This document shows positions 53,430 to 63,588 of a stretch of 64,000 nt of DNA, one piece after another. Every line of letters begins with the position of its first letter. The first letter of the stretch is position 1. This DNA is from Actinoplanes derwentensis. Lineage in GTDB: Bacteria; Actinomycetota; Actinomycetes; Mycobacteriales; Micromonosporaceae. The position numbers were made by a program, and so were the translations under genes. Where the stretch lies: positions 8,022,001 through 8,086,000 of the forward strand of contig NZ_LT629758.1 in the NCBI RefSeq assembly GCF_900104725.1, read 5' to 3'. A model generated the notes under the pieces. It was given only the letters and a program-made list of their open reading frames with translations, had not been told where the DNA came from and ran no database searches.

Positions 53430-56400
53430 GTGACGAGGCAAGATTCACATGACGGTCCGGAAGAACACGGCGTGTCGGGTTCGCAACCCGGCCCTGTGGA
53501 GGGTAAGTGGGCGCCTGACCCACCGGCCTCACCTCCGGCATACCCTCATATTCCGGACAATAGCGAGCCGCCACCGTCTGACGCCGGGCCATCGGCCGGT
53601 CGTGCCACGGTTTCCCCACCAACGGGTGAGGAACGTCGCCCGTTCCCCTGGCAGCAGCCGGACCCTCGGTCAGCCGCCCCACCACCCGGCGCCCCGCAGC
53701 CATCCGCCGCTGCTCCCACGTCGCCCGGGAGTGCGAACGTCCCACCGGGCGCGAACCCGCAGGCCTCGGCGCCCGGGCAGTCGGCCGTGCCGCCCGGCCT
53801 GGCGCAGTCCTTGTCCGCCACGCCGGGCCAGGCCGCCGTTCCGTCCGCTGCGGCACGCTCGCTGGCATCCGCGACCGGCCAACCGACATCCCAGACGCCA
53901 CCGAAACCCCAGAGGCCACAGACTGCAGCGGCATCACAGGCGTCATCGGAGTCTGGACCAGCGGCGTCGCCAGCTCTGACGGCGCGATCTGGGCAGCCTG
54001 GGCCGTTTGGGCAGCCCGCAGTGTCCGGGCAGGCCGGGTCGTCCGGGCGGCCTGCGGCGTCCGGACCGACGGCGTCATCCGGGCAGGCCGGATCATCCGC
54101 CGTGCCGTTGTCGCCGCAACCGGCACCGGCCGCGCCACCCAGCGACGCGCCGGTGAACGCTCCGCATCCCGGATCCTTGGGCCAGCAGCCCGGCCGGGCT
54201 GGAGCCTTCTCCGCTGGCGGTCAGCAGGCCGCTAGCGCTGATCTTCCGGCTGCGGGGCCCTCGTTCTCCGCGCCGAGCCGCCCGGCCACCGTGCAGTTCA
54301 CCGGCGCTCAGCCCGGAGCGGGTCCGACTTCGGGTCCCACGCCACAGGATCTTGGGCGGGTGGGTTCGCCTGGGTCGGTTCCACGGGCGGGTTCGCCGGG
54401 GCCGGATTCACGGGCGGGTTCGCCTGGGTCGGATCCATGGAAGGGTTCGCCTGGTTCGGGTTCACGGGCTGGTTCGGATTCACCGGCGGCGTCTGCTGGA
54501 AACCCTGGCCAGGTCGCTGCTTCGCCGACTCCCGGAACGGGGTGGAACTCCGCTTCGTCGTCCGCCGGGCCGGAGACCTCACCGGCACCGGACTTCTCCG
54601 AGCCGACCTCTGCGCCTCAGGCCTCAGCGTTCGGGGCGGGGGCGGCGAATGCCTCGGGGCAGGTCATGCCGCAAGGCCCTGGTGCGTCGGCGGAGCAGCC
54701 CTCCCGGCCAGGGACGGATCAGGGCTTCGTGCCGTCGGCCGGTCAGGGTTCCACGTCCGCACCTGGTCAAGGTTCGGTATCCACACCTGGTCAGGGTTCT
54801 CCGCCTGCGGCTGGTCAGGGCTTCGTGCCTTTGGCTGGTCAAAGTGGTGTACCGGTGGTCGGGCAGGGGGCCGGGCGTGCTGCGGCGCGGGTTCCTGGGC
54901 AGGTTGCCGGTGGGCAAGGGGCTGGACGGGCCACGGGGGTGCAAGCTCCTGGGCCGGTGCCGAGAGGGCCGGTTTCAGTGCCTGGTCAGGTGTCCTTCCA
55001 GCCGGTTCCCGGGTTCGGGCAGGCAGAAGCTCAGGCTGTCTCGGGTGCTGGGCCTGGGCCTCGCGCTGGCACCGGGCCCGAGCTTGGCGCTGGCACTGGG
55101 ACGGACGGGCAAGGGGCAGCGGTTCCGGAGCAGAAGGGGCCGCAGGCGTCTAATCAGGAACAGCCGGTGGGCGCACAACCGTTGCTAGCAGGGGCGAATG
55201 CTTCTGTGGAGGCTCATAACGCCCCAGCTAGCACCCAGTATTCTTCCCAGGCTCAGCAGCCTTCTGGGGCTCAGTCGGCTTCCCGGACGCAGGCTTCTGA
55301 GGGGCCGGCCTCTGGAACTCAGAACGTTTCCGGTGGGACGCAGAACGTGCCGTTCGGTGGTCAGCAACCCGGGCGGGCGAGTGGGTCGCAAAGCCCGGGG
55401 ACGTCTGGCCGCGCGGTGATCCCGCCTGCGGAGACGCCGTGGTCCGGGTTTGGCCTGTCGGGGTCTGCCGTGCCGAACACCTCTCCATCGAACCCCTCCC
55501 AGCTGAGCCCTGCTGGGCCGAGCGCCGGAGGTCCGAGCGCTGGTGGGTCGGGTGCTGGCGGGCCGAGGGCTGGTGGGCCTGGTTCTGGAGGGGCGTCTGG
55601 TTCGGCCAGTCCGTTCGGTCTTGGTGGGCGTGCGAGTGATGGGTCGGGGGAAGGGTCTGCCGGAGGTTCGGGGCCGAACTATCCGCCGAGTGGGCCTGGG
55701 CCGGTAGCGGACTGGCCGGGCAATCAACCAGGTCAGGCCACCGTTCGGGGGGCTTGGGCGGCAGGGCCGCCTGATGTGACCGTGGTTGGTTCTGGCGTGG
55801 ATCCGGGGCAGACCGCGAAGTTCGGGCACGTGGCCGACTCTGGGCAGACCGCGAAGTTCGGGCACGTTGCTGACTCGGGGCGGACCGCCAACTACGGGCA
55901 GGTTCCTGGTCCCGGGCAGGCCGCCGACTCGGGGCGGACCACGAACCTCGGGCAGGTTGCTGATCCGGGGCAGACCGCGATCCTTGGGATGGATCCGGAC
56001 CGTACGGCCAACCTCGGCGCGGGCGGTTCTGGTGGTTCTGGTTCCGGTGGGAGCGGTTCTGGGGGACCTGGTACTGGTACCGGGTCTGGTGGCTCTGGTA
56101 GCGGTGGCGGGATCGGCTCGGCCAAGGTGGCCGGAAGCGCTGGGTCGGCGAATGTCGCCGGGATTTCCGAGGCGGCTAAGGCGGCCGGGAGCGCCGGTGT
56201 CGCCAAGGCAGCGGGGAGCGCCGGTGTCGCCAAGGCGGCCGGGAGCGCTGGGGCTGCTGGGGCGGTCGGGAGTTCGGGGGCGGCCAGGGTTTCGGGGGCC
56301 GGGTCGAGGGTTGGCGGGAAGACCGGAAGTGATCAGGGGCCGGCGGGCGGCACCTATGGCCGGGCCTCAGTGCCGTTGAGTACTGCTCGGGCGGCGGTTC

Positions 56401-57941
56401 CGGCTGCGTCTCCACCGCATACGCCCGGCGGGGGCGGGTCGGCCGGGACCAACGACGGCGCCGGGCCGGTGGGGGCGGGACCGCGGCGAAAACCCCGTAC
56501 GAAATTGATTCTCTCGGTCTTGATGTTGTCGGCCTTGTTGGTCACCGGTCTTGTGGTGCGGCCGGGACCGGTCGGCGGATGGCTCGACGCGCTGGGTGGG
56601 GAGCCGGCCGTGACGCCGGCGCCGACCGTGACCACGCCGGAGCCTTCGCCGACGCCGGTTCTGGTGGCCGCCGCGGGGGAGGGCTCCGCGCCTGACCCGG
56701 CGACCGTCAAGGAGGTGCTGGATCCTCTGGTCGACGCGGGTGCGCTCGGGTCGACCGTGAACATCCAGGTGGTCGATGTGGCGACGGACACGCTTCTCTA
56801 CGAGCGGAATTCGGACCAGAAGACCACCCCGGCCTCGACGACGAAGGTGCTGACCGCGGCGACCGTGCTGGCCGCGCGGGGGGCGGCGTATCGGCTGGAG
56901 ACGCGGGTCGTCGCCGGTGCCGCGCCGGGTGAGGTGGTGATCATCGGTGGTGGTGACGCGACGATGGCTGTGGAGAAGGACGACAAGGACCTGTTCCCGG
57001 GGGCGGCTCGTCTGGACACGCTGGCCGCGCAGGTGAAGAAGGCGCTCGGTGGTACGAAACCGACGAAGGTGACGGTGGACACGTCGCTGTTCGAAGGGGC
57101 GGAGACGGCGCCCGGATGGGGGTCGTCGGATGTCTCGCCCGGTGGGCAGGTGGCCCGGATCCAGTCGCTGATGACAAACGCGGGGCGGATCCAGCCGGTG
57201 CACAACGAGTTCGGTGGTGACCCGCGGTACTCGGATCCGGCCCTGTCGGTGGGCCGGCTGTTCGCCGAGATGATCGGCGCCCCGGAGTCGTCGGTGAGGC
57301 GAGGGACGGCACCGGCCGACGTCGAGGTGTCCGCGTCGGCTTCCGCCAGTGCCGGTCCGTCGCTGGCGCCGGGTACCGAGTTGGGCAAGGTGCTGTCGCC
57401 GCCGCTGGTGCAGATCGTCGACTGGATGCTCGAGCACAGTGACAACGTGCTGGCCGAGGTGCTCGGGCGGCAGGTGGCGCTGGCCGCCGGGGAGGAGGCC
57501 AGTTTCGAGGGCGCCGCGAAGGCGATGGGCGACAAACTGACCGAGTTGGGTCTGCCGGCCGATCAGGCCAGCCTGAGCGACGCCAGCGGGCTCTCCAACC
57601 GCAACGGCATCACCCCGGACCTGCTGGTCCAGACGTTGAAGCTGGCTGCCGGGGGCACCCGCCCCGAGTTGGGCAACATCTTCAACGGGCTGCCGGTGGC
57701 CGGGTGGTCGGGGACGCTGGAGACGCGGTTCGCGACGCCGAGCGACAACGAGAGCGCGCAGGGCATCGTCCGGGCCAAGACCGGGTCGCTGAGCGGGGTG
57801 AACACGCTGGCGGGAGTGCTGGTCACCAAGGAACGGCAGATCCTCGCCTTCGCGATCATGGCGAAGGGCGGGGCGAACTCCGTCACCGCCCGGCAGGCGC
57901 TTGACAAGATCGCTGCCCGGTTGGTGGCCTGCGGCTGCTGA
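53430..57941 (+). CDS. dacB: D-alanyl-D-alanine carboxypeptidase (DacB/PBP4, peptidase S13) with giant low-complexity N-terminus
   Basis: 1503 residues. The first 1015 or so are Pro/Ser/Gly/Ala/Gln-rich and probably disordered in the cytoplasm. A basic cluster and one membrane helix follow (KLILSVLMLSALLVTGLVV, about 1024-1042). The extracellular S13 domain has the SxxK nucleophile in STTKVLTAA (Ser1136), SxN in HSDNVLAEVLG and KTG in AKTGSLSGVNTLAG. It should trim or cross-cut peptidoglycan stem peptides. GTG 53430 has GAGGAGG just upstream; the frame is open to 53340. Tandem repeats lie at 55800-56010 and 56120-56300. It corresponds to Rv3627c with an unusual extension. Confidence 0.9.
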   Translation: MTRQDSHDGPEEHGVSGSQPGPVEGKWAPDPPASPPAYPHIPDNSEPPPSDAGPSAGRATVSPPTGEERRPFPWQQPDPRSAAPPPGAPQPSAAAPTSPGSANVPPGANPQASAPGQSAVPPGLAQSLSATPGQAAVPSAAARSLASATGQPTSQTPPKPQRPQTAAASQASSESGPAASPALTARSGQPGPFGQPAVSGQAGSSGRPAASGPTASSGQAGSSAVPLSPQPAPAAPPSDAPVNAPHPGSLGQQPGRAGAFSAGGQQAASADLPAAGPSFSAPSRPATVQFTGAQPGAGPTSGPTPQDLGRVGSPGSVPRAGSPGPDSRAGSPGSDPWKGSPGSGSRAGSDSPAASAGNPGQVAASPTPGTGWNSASSSAGPETSPAPDFSEPTSAPQASAFGAGAANASGQVMPQGPGASAEQPSRPGTDQGFVPSAGQGSTSAPGQGSVSTPGQGSPPAAGQGFVPLAGQSGVPVVGQGAGRAAARVPGQVAGGQGAGRATGVQAPGPVPRGPVSVPGQVSFQPVPGFGQAEAQAVSGAGPGPRAGTGPELGAGTGTDGQGAAVPEQKGPQASNQEQPVGAQPLLAGANASVEAHNAPASTQYSSQAQQPSGAQSASRTQASEGPASGTQNVSGGTQNVPFGGQQPGRASGSQSPGTSGRAVIPPAETPWSGFGLSGSAVPNTSPSNPSQLSPAGPSAGGPSAGGSGAGGPRAGGPGSGGASGSASPFGLGGRASDGSGEGSAGGSGPNYPPSGPGPVADWPGNQPGQATVRGAWAAGPPDVTVVGSGVDPGQTAKFGHVADSGQTAKFGHVADSGRTANYGQVPGPGQAADSGRTTNLGQVADPGQTAILGMDPDRTANLGAGGSGGSGSGGSGSGGPGTGTGSGGSGSGGGIGSAKVAGSAGSANVAGISEAAKAAGSAGVAKAAGSAGVAKAAGSAGAAGAVGSSGAARVSGAGSRVGGKTGSDQGPAGGTYGRASVPLSTARAAVPAASPPHTPGGGGSAGTNDGAGPVGAGPRRKPRTKLILSVLMLSALLVTGLVVRPGPVGGWLDALGGEPAVTPAPTVTTPEPSPTPVLVAAAGEGSAPDPATVKEVLDPLVDAGALGSTVNIQVVDVATDTLLYERNSDQKTTPASTTKVLTAATVLAARGAAYRLETRVVAGAAPGEVVIIGGGDATMAVEKDDKDLFPGAARLDTLAAQVKKALGGTKPTKVTVDTSLFEGAETAPGWGSSDVSPGGQVARIQSLMTNAGRIQPVHNEFGGDPRYSDPALSVGRLFAEMIGAPESSVRRGTAPADVEVSASASASAGPSLAPGTELGKVLSPPLVQIVDWMLEHSDNVLAEVLGRQVALAAGEEASFEGAAKAMGDKLTELGLPADQASLSDASGLSNRNGITPDLLVQTLKLAAGGTRPELGNIFNGLPVAGWSGTLETRFATPSDNESAQGIVRAKTGSLSGVNTLAGVLVTKERQILAFAIMAKGGANSVTARQALDKIAARLVACGC
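55800..56010 (+). repeat. Tandem repeats inside dacB
   Basis: About five units of 12-15 codons in the pattern DSGQTAKFGHVA, DSGRTANYGQVP, DSGRTTNLGQVA, DPGQTAILG and DPDRTANLG. The first two are nearly identical in DNA. Confidence 0.8.
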
Positions 57942-57987
57942 GGGGGTCTCCGGGGTTTCACCTGAGTGCGGTCTGGAACCGCGCGGG

Positions 57988-57993
57988 TACGGT
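57988..57993 (+). promoter_or_regulatory. -10 element for zinc metalloprotease-like gene (leaderless)
   Basis: TACGGT, 7 nt before ATG 58001, with no clear ribosome-binding site. Confidence 0.45.
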
Positions 57994-58000
57994 GGGCTGC

Positions 58001-59041
58001 ATGGCGCAGTTCGTTGACTGGGATCTGGCCGCCGCAACCGCGGGCGCGCTGGCCAAGACCGGGCCCGCGGTCTCCTATGAAGAGGCCACTCAGGTGGTGT
58101 CCGAGCTTCGGGCACTGACCGATGAGGCGGCCGGGCACGTCGCGGCTTATACGGGGTTGTCCTCGCGAGTCGAGGTGCCACCGGTGCGGGTGGTCGACCG
58201 GCGGGACTGGGCGAAGGTCAACCTCGCCGGTCTTCAGCGGGTCATCGGCCCGCTGGTGGCCCGGTTGTCCGAGGGTAAGGAGCCGGGGCCGCTGGCCGAC
58301 GCGATCGGCTCCCGAGTGACCGGAGTGCAGGCGGGGACGGTCCTGGCGTATCTGTCGGGGCGTGTTCTCGGGCAGTACGAGGTGTTCTCCGGCGAGCCGG
58401 GTCAGCTGCTGCTGAACGCTCCGAACATCGTCGAGACCGAGCGCAAGATCGACGCTGATCCCCGTGATTTCCGTCTCTGGGTGTGCCTGCACGAGGTCAC
58501 TCACCGCACCCAGTTCACCGCGGTCCCGTGGATGCGGGGCTACTTCCTCGGCGAGGTGCAGGCGTTCGTCGACGCCTCGCAGGGTGGTGAGCACATGCTG
58601 GAGCGGATGCGCCGGGGCGTGGCGACGCTCTCCGACGCGCTGAGCAACCCGGACAGCCGGGTCTCGGTGCTCGACGTCGTGCAGACCCCGGGGCAGAAAG
58701 CCGTGCTGGACCGCCTCACCGCCCTGATGACGCTGCTGGAGGGGCATGCCGAGTTCGTGATGGACGGCGTGGGGCCGGAGGTGATCCCTTCGGTCGAGTC
58801 GATCCGGGCCAAGTTCAACCGCCGCCGCGAGGGCGGCAACCCGCTGGAGAAGGCGATGCGCCGGGTGCTCGGCATCGAGGTCAAGATGCGGCAGTACGCG
58901 GAGGGCCGCAAGTTCGTCCACGGCGTGCACGAGCGAGTCGGCATGGACGGCTTCAACAAGATCTTCGAGTCGCCGTTGACTCTGCCTCGGATCGAGGAGC
59001 TGGGTGACCCGGACGCCTGGGTGACGCGGGTGCATCACTAA
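58001..59041 (+). CDS. Zinc-dependent metalloprotease-like protein (DUF2342, Rv3626c-type)
   Basis: A 346-residue protein of the family annotated as zinc-dependent metalloprotease or coenzyme F420 biosynthesis-associated protein. The zincin motif is LHEVTHRTQF (HExxH), with a downstream LEGHAEFVMD that may give the third ligand. It is mostly helical and has no signal peptide, so it is probably cytoplasmic. Its substrate is unknown. ATG 58001 (MAQFVDWDLA) is preferred to an in-frame GTG at 57992. It sits between dacB and tilS as in mycobacteria. Rv3626c is also linked to cell-wall genes by position only. Confidence 0.85.
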   Translation: MAQFVDWDLAAATAGALAKTGPAVSYEEATQVVSELRALTDEAAGHVAAYTGLSSRVEVPPVRVVDRRDWAKVNLAGLQRVIGPLVARLSEGKEPGPLADAIGSRVTGVQAGTVLAYLSGRVLGQYEVFSGEPGQLLLNAPNIVETERKIDADPRDFRLWVCLHEVTHRTQFTAVPWMRGYFLGEVQAFVDASQGGEHMLERMRRGVATLSDALSNPDSRVSVLDVVQTPGQKAVLDRLTALMTLLEGHAEFVMDGVGPEVIPSVESIRAKFNRRREGGNPLEKAMRRVLGIEVKMRQYAEGRKFVHGVHERVGMDGFNKIFESPLTLPRIEELGDPDAWVTRVHH

Positions 59042-59043
59042 CC

Positions 59044-60018
59044 ATGGCCAGGATCCCGCCGCCGGTGGCGGCAGTGCGCATGGCGGTGCGCCGGGGTCTG
59101 GCCGATCTTCCCGAGGATGCCCTGGTTCTGGTGGCGTGTTCGGGTGGAGCCGATTCTCTGGCACTCGCCTCAGCGGCCCGGTTCGCCGGCCGCCGGACCG
59201 GCCTGGTCACCGTGGACCACGGCCTGCAGGAGGGCTCCGACCGGCGGGCCCGGTCGGTGGCCGCGTGGGCGCGGGACGCCGGGTTCGACCCGGTCCGCAT
59301 CGAGACCGTCTCGGTCGCCGGGCTCTCCGGTGGCCCGGAGGCGGCGGCCCGCACCGCGCGATACGACGCTCTGACCGCGGCCGCCGCTGAGCTGGGCGCG
59401 GCTGCCGTGCTGCTCGGGCACACCCGCGACGACCAGGCCGAGACGGTGCTGCTGGCGCTGGCTCGCGGGGCCGGCCCGCGGGGCCTGTCCGGGATGCCGA
59501 GCCGGCGTGGGATCTTCCGCCGGCCGATGCTCGACGTGGCCCGCGCGGACACCCGCAAGGCCTGCGCCGCGCTGGGCCTGGCCCCGTGGGAGGACCCGCA
59601 CAACACCGATCCGGCGTACGCCCGGTCCAGGGTCCGGGCCTCCGTCCTGCCCGTGCTGGTCGACGCGCTGGGAGCGGGTGTGCTGGGCAACCTGGCCCGG
59701 ACCGCGGCCCTGGTGGCGGCGGACAACGCGGCGCTGGACGAGTTGTCCGCGGCGGCTCTGGTGTCGGCGCGTTCCGAAGAGGGCCTGTCGGTTCCGGTGC
59801 TGGCCGGGATGTCACCGGCGATCCGGGGCCGGGTGCTGCATCGGTGGGCGCGGGAGCTGGGGGCGGCGGGTGGGGCACTGGCCTACGGTCACGTGACCGC
59901 CCTGGACGCCCTGGTGACCGATTGGCACGGTCAGGGTGCGGTGCATCTGCCCGCCGGAATCGCTGTGGAACGCCGTTCGGATGACCTCGTTCGAGTGGTT
60001 CCGGGTCATATCAGTTGA
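59044..60018 (+). CDS. tilS: tRNA(Ile)-lysidine synthase
   Basis: A 324-residue PP-loop ATPase that converts C34 of the tRNA-Ile (CAU) anticodon to lysidine so that it reads AUA. The PP-loop is SGGADSLALA; VDHGLQ and GHTRDDQAETVLLALARG are the catalytic motifs. The protein is shorter than E. coli TilS and lacks the C-terminal domains, the usual actinobacterial form. ATG 59044 lies 2 nt after the previous stop. hpt follows. Confidence 0.94.
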   Translation: MARIPPPVAAVRMAVRRGLADLPEDALVLVACSGGADSLALASAARFAGRRTGLVTVDHGLQEGSDRRARSVAAWARDAGFDPVRIETVSVAGLSGGPEAAARTARYDALTAAAAELGAAAVLLGHTRDDQAETVLLALARGAGPRGLSGMPSRRGIFRRPMLDVARADTRKACAALGLAPWEDPHNTDPAYARSRVRASVLPVLVDALGAGVLGNLARTAALVAADNAALDELSAAALVSARSEEGLSVPVLAGMSPAIRGRVLHRWARELGAAGGALAYGHVTALDALVTDWHGQGAVHLPAGIAVERRSDDLVRVVPGHIS

Positions 60019-60082
60019 GGTCTCCGGTTCGGAATCCGGCCCCGTTCGCCGATCGGTAACCTCCATGCGGCAGGCTAGGCCC

Positions 60083-60658
60083 ATGGCTGATGGCACTTGG
60101 TATGACGCTGACATCGACCACGTGATCATCTCGGAGCAACAGATCCGGGACAAGATCGACGAGCTCGCTAAGCAGGTGTCCGCGGACCACACCGATGCCG
60201 AGGGCGGCATCCTGCTCGTCTGCGTGTTGAAGGGCGCGGTCATGTTCATGGCCGATTTCGCCCGCTCGCTGGCGGGTCAGGGCCCGTCGACCGAGATGGA
60301 GTTCATGGCCGTCTCGTCGTACGGGCAGGGCACCACCTCGTCGGGTGTGGTGCGCATCCTGAAGGACCTGGACCGCGACATCGCCGGCCGGCACGTGCTC
60401 GTGGTCGAGGACATCGTGGATTCCGGTCTGACCCTCTCGTGGCTGATGAAGTACCTCCAGTCGCGGCAGCCGGCCAGCATCGAGGTGGTGGCCCTGTTCC
60501 GTAAACCGGACGCGGTCAAGGTGCAGGTCCCGGTGAAGTACGTGGGCTTCGACATCCCGAACGAGTTCGTCGTCGGCTACGGCCTGGACTTCGCGGAGCG
60601 TTACCGAGAGCTGCCGTTCGTCGGTGTTCTCAAGCCCGAGGTGTACGCCCGTAGCTGA
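60083..60658 (+). CDS. hpt: Hypoxanthine phosphoribosyltransferase
   Basis: 191 residues. It salvages hypoxanthine and guanine with PRPP. The PRPP motif is VLVVEDIVDSGLTLSWLM; the base site has VSSYGQGTTSSG and VGYGLDFAERYRELPFVG. ATG 60083 (MADGTWYDADIDHV) is preferred to frames open to 59936, which lie inside tilS. It is followed by a 264-bp gap before ftsH, with ftsH on the same strand as in mycobacteria. Confidence 0.94.
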   Translation: MADGTWYDADIDHVIISEQQIRDKIDELAKQVSADHTDAEGGILLVCVLKGAVMFMADFARSLAGQGPSTEMEFMAVSSYGQGTTSSGVVRILKDLDRDIAGRHVLVVEDIVDSGLTLSWLMKYLQSRQPASIEVVALFRKPDAVKVQVPVKYVGFDIPNEFVVGYGLDFAERYRELPFVGVLKPEVYARS

Positions 60659-60922
60659 ACCGCTTTCCCAGCGTGTTCACAGTAATGGTTCATTATGGGC
60701 GTTTTTGCACCTAAACCGCCCTGATTTCACGAGCCGTACACGTAGTTCGCCCTGCGGGCTCACGGGTTCGTAAACGGCACCCACGGTGTACCGTCGAGTG
60801 ACCGATGGCGTGGTGTTACGAGCGCTGGAGGGGCTAGAGACCGGCAGCCGCCGGTCCTCGGCGGCCGCCGGTGGGCGGCTACGTTGAGGTGACCAGGACG
60901 CCGATCAGGAGGGTCCGGGCGC

Positions 60923-62944
60923 TTGGCGCCCGACAACAGTATGGAACGTACGCGTTTCTTCCGCCGCCCGGTGGTCTGGATCATTCTGGTGATCATCGGC
61001 GTAGTGGCGTTGAGCTCTGTCTTCACCAGTGGTCCGAGCTACCAGCGGGTGGACACGTCGGTCGCACTCGACCGTCTGAATCAGCCGGGCATCAAGAAGG
61101 TCGTCCAGAAGGACAAGGAACAGACGCTCGAGATCGATCTCGAGAAGTCTGAGGAGTTCGCCGGCAAACAGACCGACAAGATCGAGACCCAGTATCCGTA
61201 CGAGCTGACCGACGAGGTCTGGGCTCAGGTGCTGCAGGCCAAGGCGCAGAACCGGATCTCCGGGAACGTCAACGCCACGGTCTCCGGCGACAACATCCTC
61301 GTCAGCATCTTGATCAACCTGCTACCGATCGCGATCCTCGTGATCCTGCTGCTGCTGTTCATGTCGCAGATGCAGGGTGGCGGCTCGCGGGTGCTCAACT
61401 TCGGCAAATCCAAAGCGAAGATGATCACCAAGGACACGCCGAAGACCACGTTCGCCGATGTGGCGGGCGCGGACGAGGCGGTCCAGGAGCTGCACGAGAT
61501 CAAGGACTTCCTGCAGAACCCGGCGAAGTACCAGGCACTCGGCGCCAAGATCCCGAAGGGTGTGCTGCTCTTCGGCTCCCCCGGTACGGGTAAGACGCTG
61601 CTCGCCCGGGCCGTCGCCGGAGAAGCCGGAGTGCCGTTCTACTCGATCTCCGGCTCCGACTTCGTCGAGATGTTCGTCGGTGTCGGCGCCAGCCGGGTCC
61701 GCGACCTCTTCGAGCAGGCCAAGTCGAACGCCCCGGCGATCGTCTTCGTCGACGAGATCGACGCGGTCGGCCGGCACCGTGGTGCCGGCATGGGTGGCGG
61801 TCACGACGAGCGCGAGCAGACGCTCAACCAGCTGCTCGTCGAGATGGACGGCTTCGACACCAAGGGTGGCGTGATCCTGATCGCGGCCACCAACCGGCCG
61901 GACATCCTCGACCCGGCGTTGCTGCGCCCGGGCCGGTTCGACCGGCAGATCCCGGTGGACAACCCGGACATGGAGGGCCGCAAGGCGATCCTGCGGGTGC
62001 ACGCCAAGGGCAAGCCGTTCACGCCGGACGTCGACCTCGACTCGGTGGCCCGCCGCACGCCCGGTTTCTCCGGTGCCGACCTGGCCAACGTGATCAACGA
62101 GTCCGCTCTGCTGACCGCTCGTAACGAGAAGCGGGCGATCTCCAACGAGTTCCTCGAAGAGGCGATCGACCGGGTCATCGCCGGACCCGAGCGCCGCACC
62201 CGGGCGATGAGCGACAAGGAAAAGAAGATCACCGCGTACCACGAGGGTGGACACGCGCTGGTCGCCTACGCTCTGCCGCACTCCGCCCCGGTGCACAAGG
62301 TGACGATCCTGCCGCGTGGCCGCTCGCTCGGTCACACGCTGGTCCTGCCGACCGAGGACAAGTACACCCAGACCCGCGCCGAGATGATCGACACCCTGGC
62401 GTACGCGCTGGGTGGCCGGGCCGCCGAGGAGCTCGTCTTCCACGAGCCCACCACCGGCGCCGGCAACGACATCGAGAAGGCCACCAACCTGGCCAAGGCG
62501 ATGGTCACCCAGTACGGCATGAGCTCCAAGCTGGGCGCCGTGAAGTACGGCACCACCGGTGACGAGCCGTTCATGGGCCGCAGCATGGGTCATGAGAAGG
62601 CGTACTCGGACTCGGTCGCCGCCGACATCGACGGCGAGGTCCGGGCACTGATCGAGCTGGCGCACGACGAGGCCTGGGAGATCCTGGTCGAGTACCGCGA
62701 CGTGCTCGACAGCATGGTCCTCGAGCTGATGGAGAAGGAGACCATCACTCAGGACGACATGAACCGGATCTGTGCCCGGGTGGCGAAGCGCCCGCCGATG
62801 TCGCCGTTCAACGGCTTCGGCAAGCGCCTCCCGTCCGAGGCCCCGCCGGTGCTCACCCCCGCTGAGCGCGACAAGCTCAAGGCTCAGGCCGAGGCGGACG
62901 GGCAGATCGCCGTCGGGAACAGCAGCTCCGAGAACAGCAACTGA
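60923..62944 (+). CDS. ftsH: ATP-dependent zinc metalloprotease FtsH
   Basis: A 673-residue membrane AAA+ protease. Two membrane helices (about 17-34 and 132-152) flank a small periplasmic domain. The AAA domain has Walker A GSPGTGKT (about 218-225), Walker B IVFVDEID and the second region of homology ([20 protein letters not shown]). The zinc protease motif is HEGGH (His440). It degrades membrane and regulatory proteins. TTG 60923 has AGGAGGG 9 nt upstream; ATG 60941 ([10 protein letters not shown]) is in frame but has no ribosome-binding site. folE follows after 5 nt. Confidence 0.95.
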   Translation: MAPDNSMERTRFFRRPVVWIILVIIGVVALSSVFTSGPSYQRVDTSVALDRLNQPGIKKVVQKDKEQTLEIDLEKSEEFAGKQTDKIETQYPYELTDEVWAQVLQAKAQNRISGNVNATVSGDNILVSILINLLPIAILVILLLLFMSQMQGGGSRVLNFGKSKAKMITKDTPKTTFADVAGADEAVQELHEIKDFLQNPAKYQALGAKIPKGVLLFGSPGTGKTLLARAVAGEAGVPFYSISGSDFVEMFVGVGASRVRDLFEQAKSNAPAIVFVDEIDAVGRHRGAGMGGGHDEREQTLNQLLVEMDGFDTKGGVILIAATNRPDILDPALLRPGRFDRQIPVDNPDMEGRKAILRVHAKGKPFTPDVDLDSVARRTPGFSGADLANVINESALLTARNEKRAISNEFLEEAIDRVIAGPERRTRAMSDKEKKITAYHEGGHALVAYALPHSAPVHKVTILPRGRSLGHTLVLPTEDKYTQTRAEMIDTLAYALGGRAAEELVFHEPTTGAGNDIEKATNLAKAMVTQYGMSSKLGAVKYGTTGDEPFMGRSMGHEKAYSDSVAADIDGEVRALIELAHDEAWEILVEYRDVLDSMVLELMEKETITQDDMNRICARVAKRPPMSPFNGFGKRLPSEAPPVLTPAERDKLKAQAEADGQIAVGNSSSENSN

Positions 62945-62949
62945 TCAAC

Positions 62950-63588
62950 TTGCAGGACGAATTGGATTACCTCGCCGCCCGTCTGGTCGACGGCAAGCTC
63001 ACCGGAACCCCGGTCGAGCAGGCCGTCGACCTCGGGCGGATCGAGAAAGCGGTCCGGGAGATCCTCATCGCCGTCGGTGAGGATCCGGACCGTGACGGGC
63101 TCCAGCGGACCCCGGCGCGGGTGGCCCGGGCCTACGCGGAACTCTTCGCCGGGCTGCGTGTCGACCCGGCGAGCGTGCTCACCACCACCTTCGAAGCGGA
63201 CCACGAGGAACTCGTCCTGGTCCGCGACATCGAACTGCACAGCATGTGCGAGCACCACCTGCTGCCGTTCAAGGGCGTGGCGCACATCGGCTACATCCCC
63301 GGCACCGACGGGCGCATCACCGGCCTGTCGAAACTCGCCCGACTCGTCGAGGTCTTCGCTCGTCGCCCCCAGGTGCAGGAGCGGCTCACCTCGCAGATAG
63401 CCGATCTGCTGATGCAGCAGCTCGGGGCCCGGGGCGCCATCGTCGTCCTGGAGTGCGAGCACCTCTGCATGGAGATGCGCGGTATCCGCAAAGCCGGCGC
63501 CCGCACGGTCACCTCCGCGGTGCGCGGCGGATTCAAGACCGACGGCAAGGTCCGCGCCGAAGTGATGGCACTGATCAACGCCCGCTAG
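62950..63588 (+). CDS. folE: GTP cyclohydrolase I
   Basis: A 212-residue enzyme making dihydroneopterin triphosphate from GTP, the first folate step. The core has the zinc ligands in [11 protein letters not shown] and the later [11 protein letters not shown], with [20 protein letters not shown]. The start codon is TTG 62950, 5 nt after ftsH; the family core begins near [13 protein letters not shown], so a short N-terminal extension is normal. ftsH-folE order is the mycobacterial one (Rv3610c-Rv3609c). Confidence 0.95.
   Translation: MQDELDYLAARLVDGKLTGTPVEQAVDLGRIEKAVREILIAVGEDPDRDGLQRTPARVARAYAELFAGLRVDPASVLTTTFEADHEELVLVRDIELHSMCEHHLLPFKGVAHIGYIPGTDGRITGLSKLARLVEVFARRPQVQERLTSQIADLLMQQLGARGAIVVLECEHLCMEMRGIRKAGARTVTSAVRGGFKTDGKVRAEVMALINAR

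Noticed and set aside
60659..60922. Riboswitch upstream of ftsH
   Set aside because: No recognisable conserved core; only GC-rich sequence and a normal ribosome-binding site.
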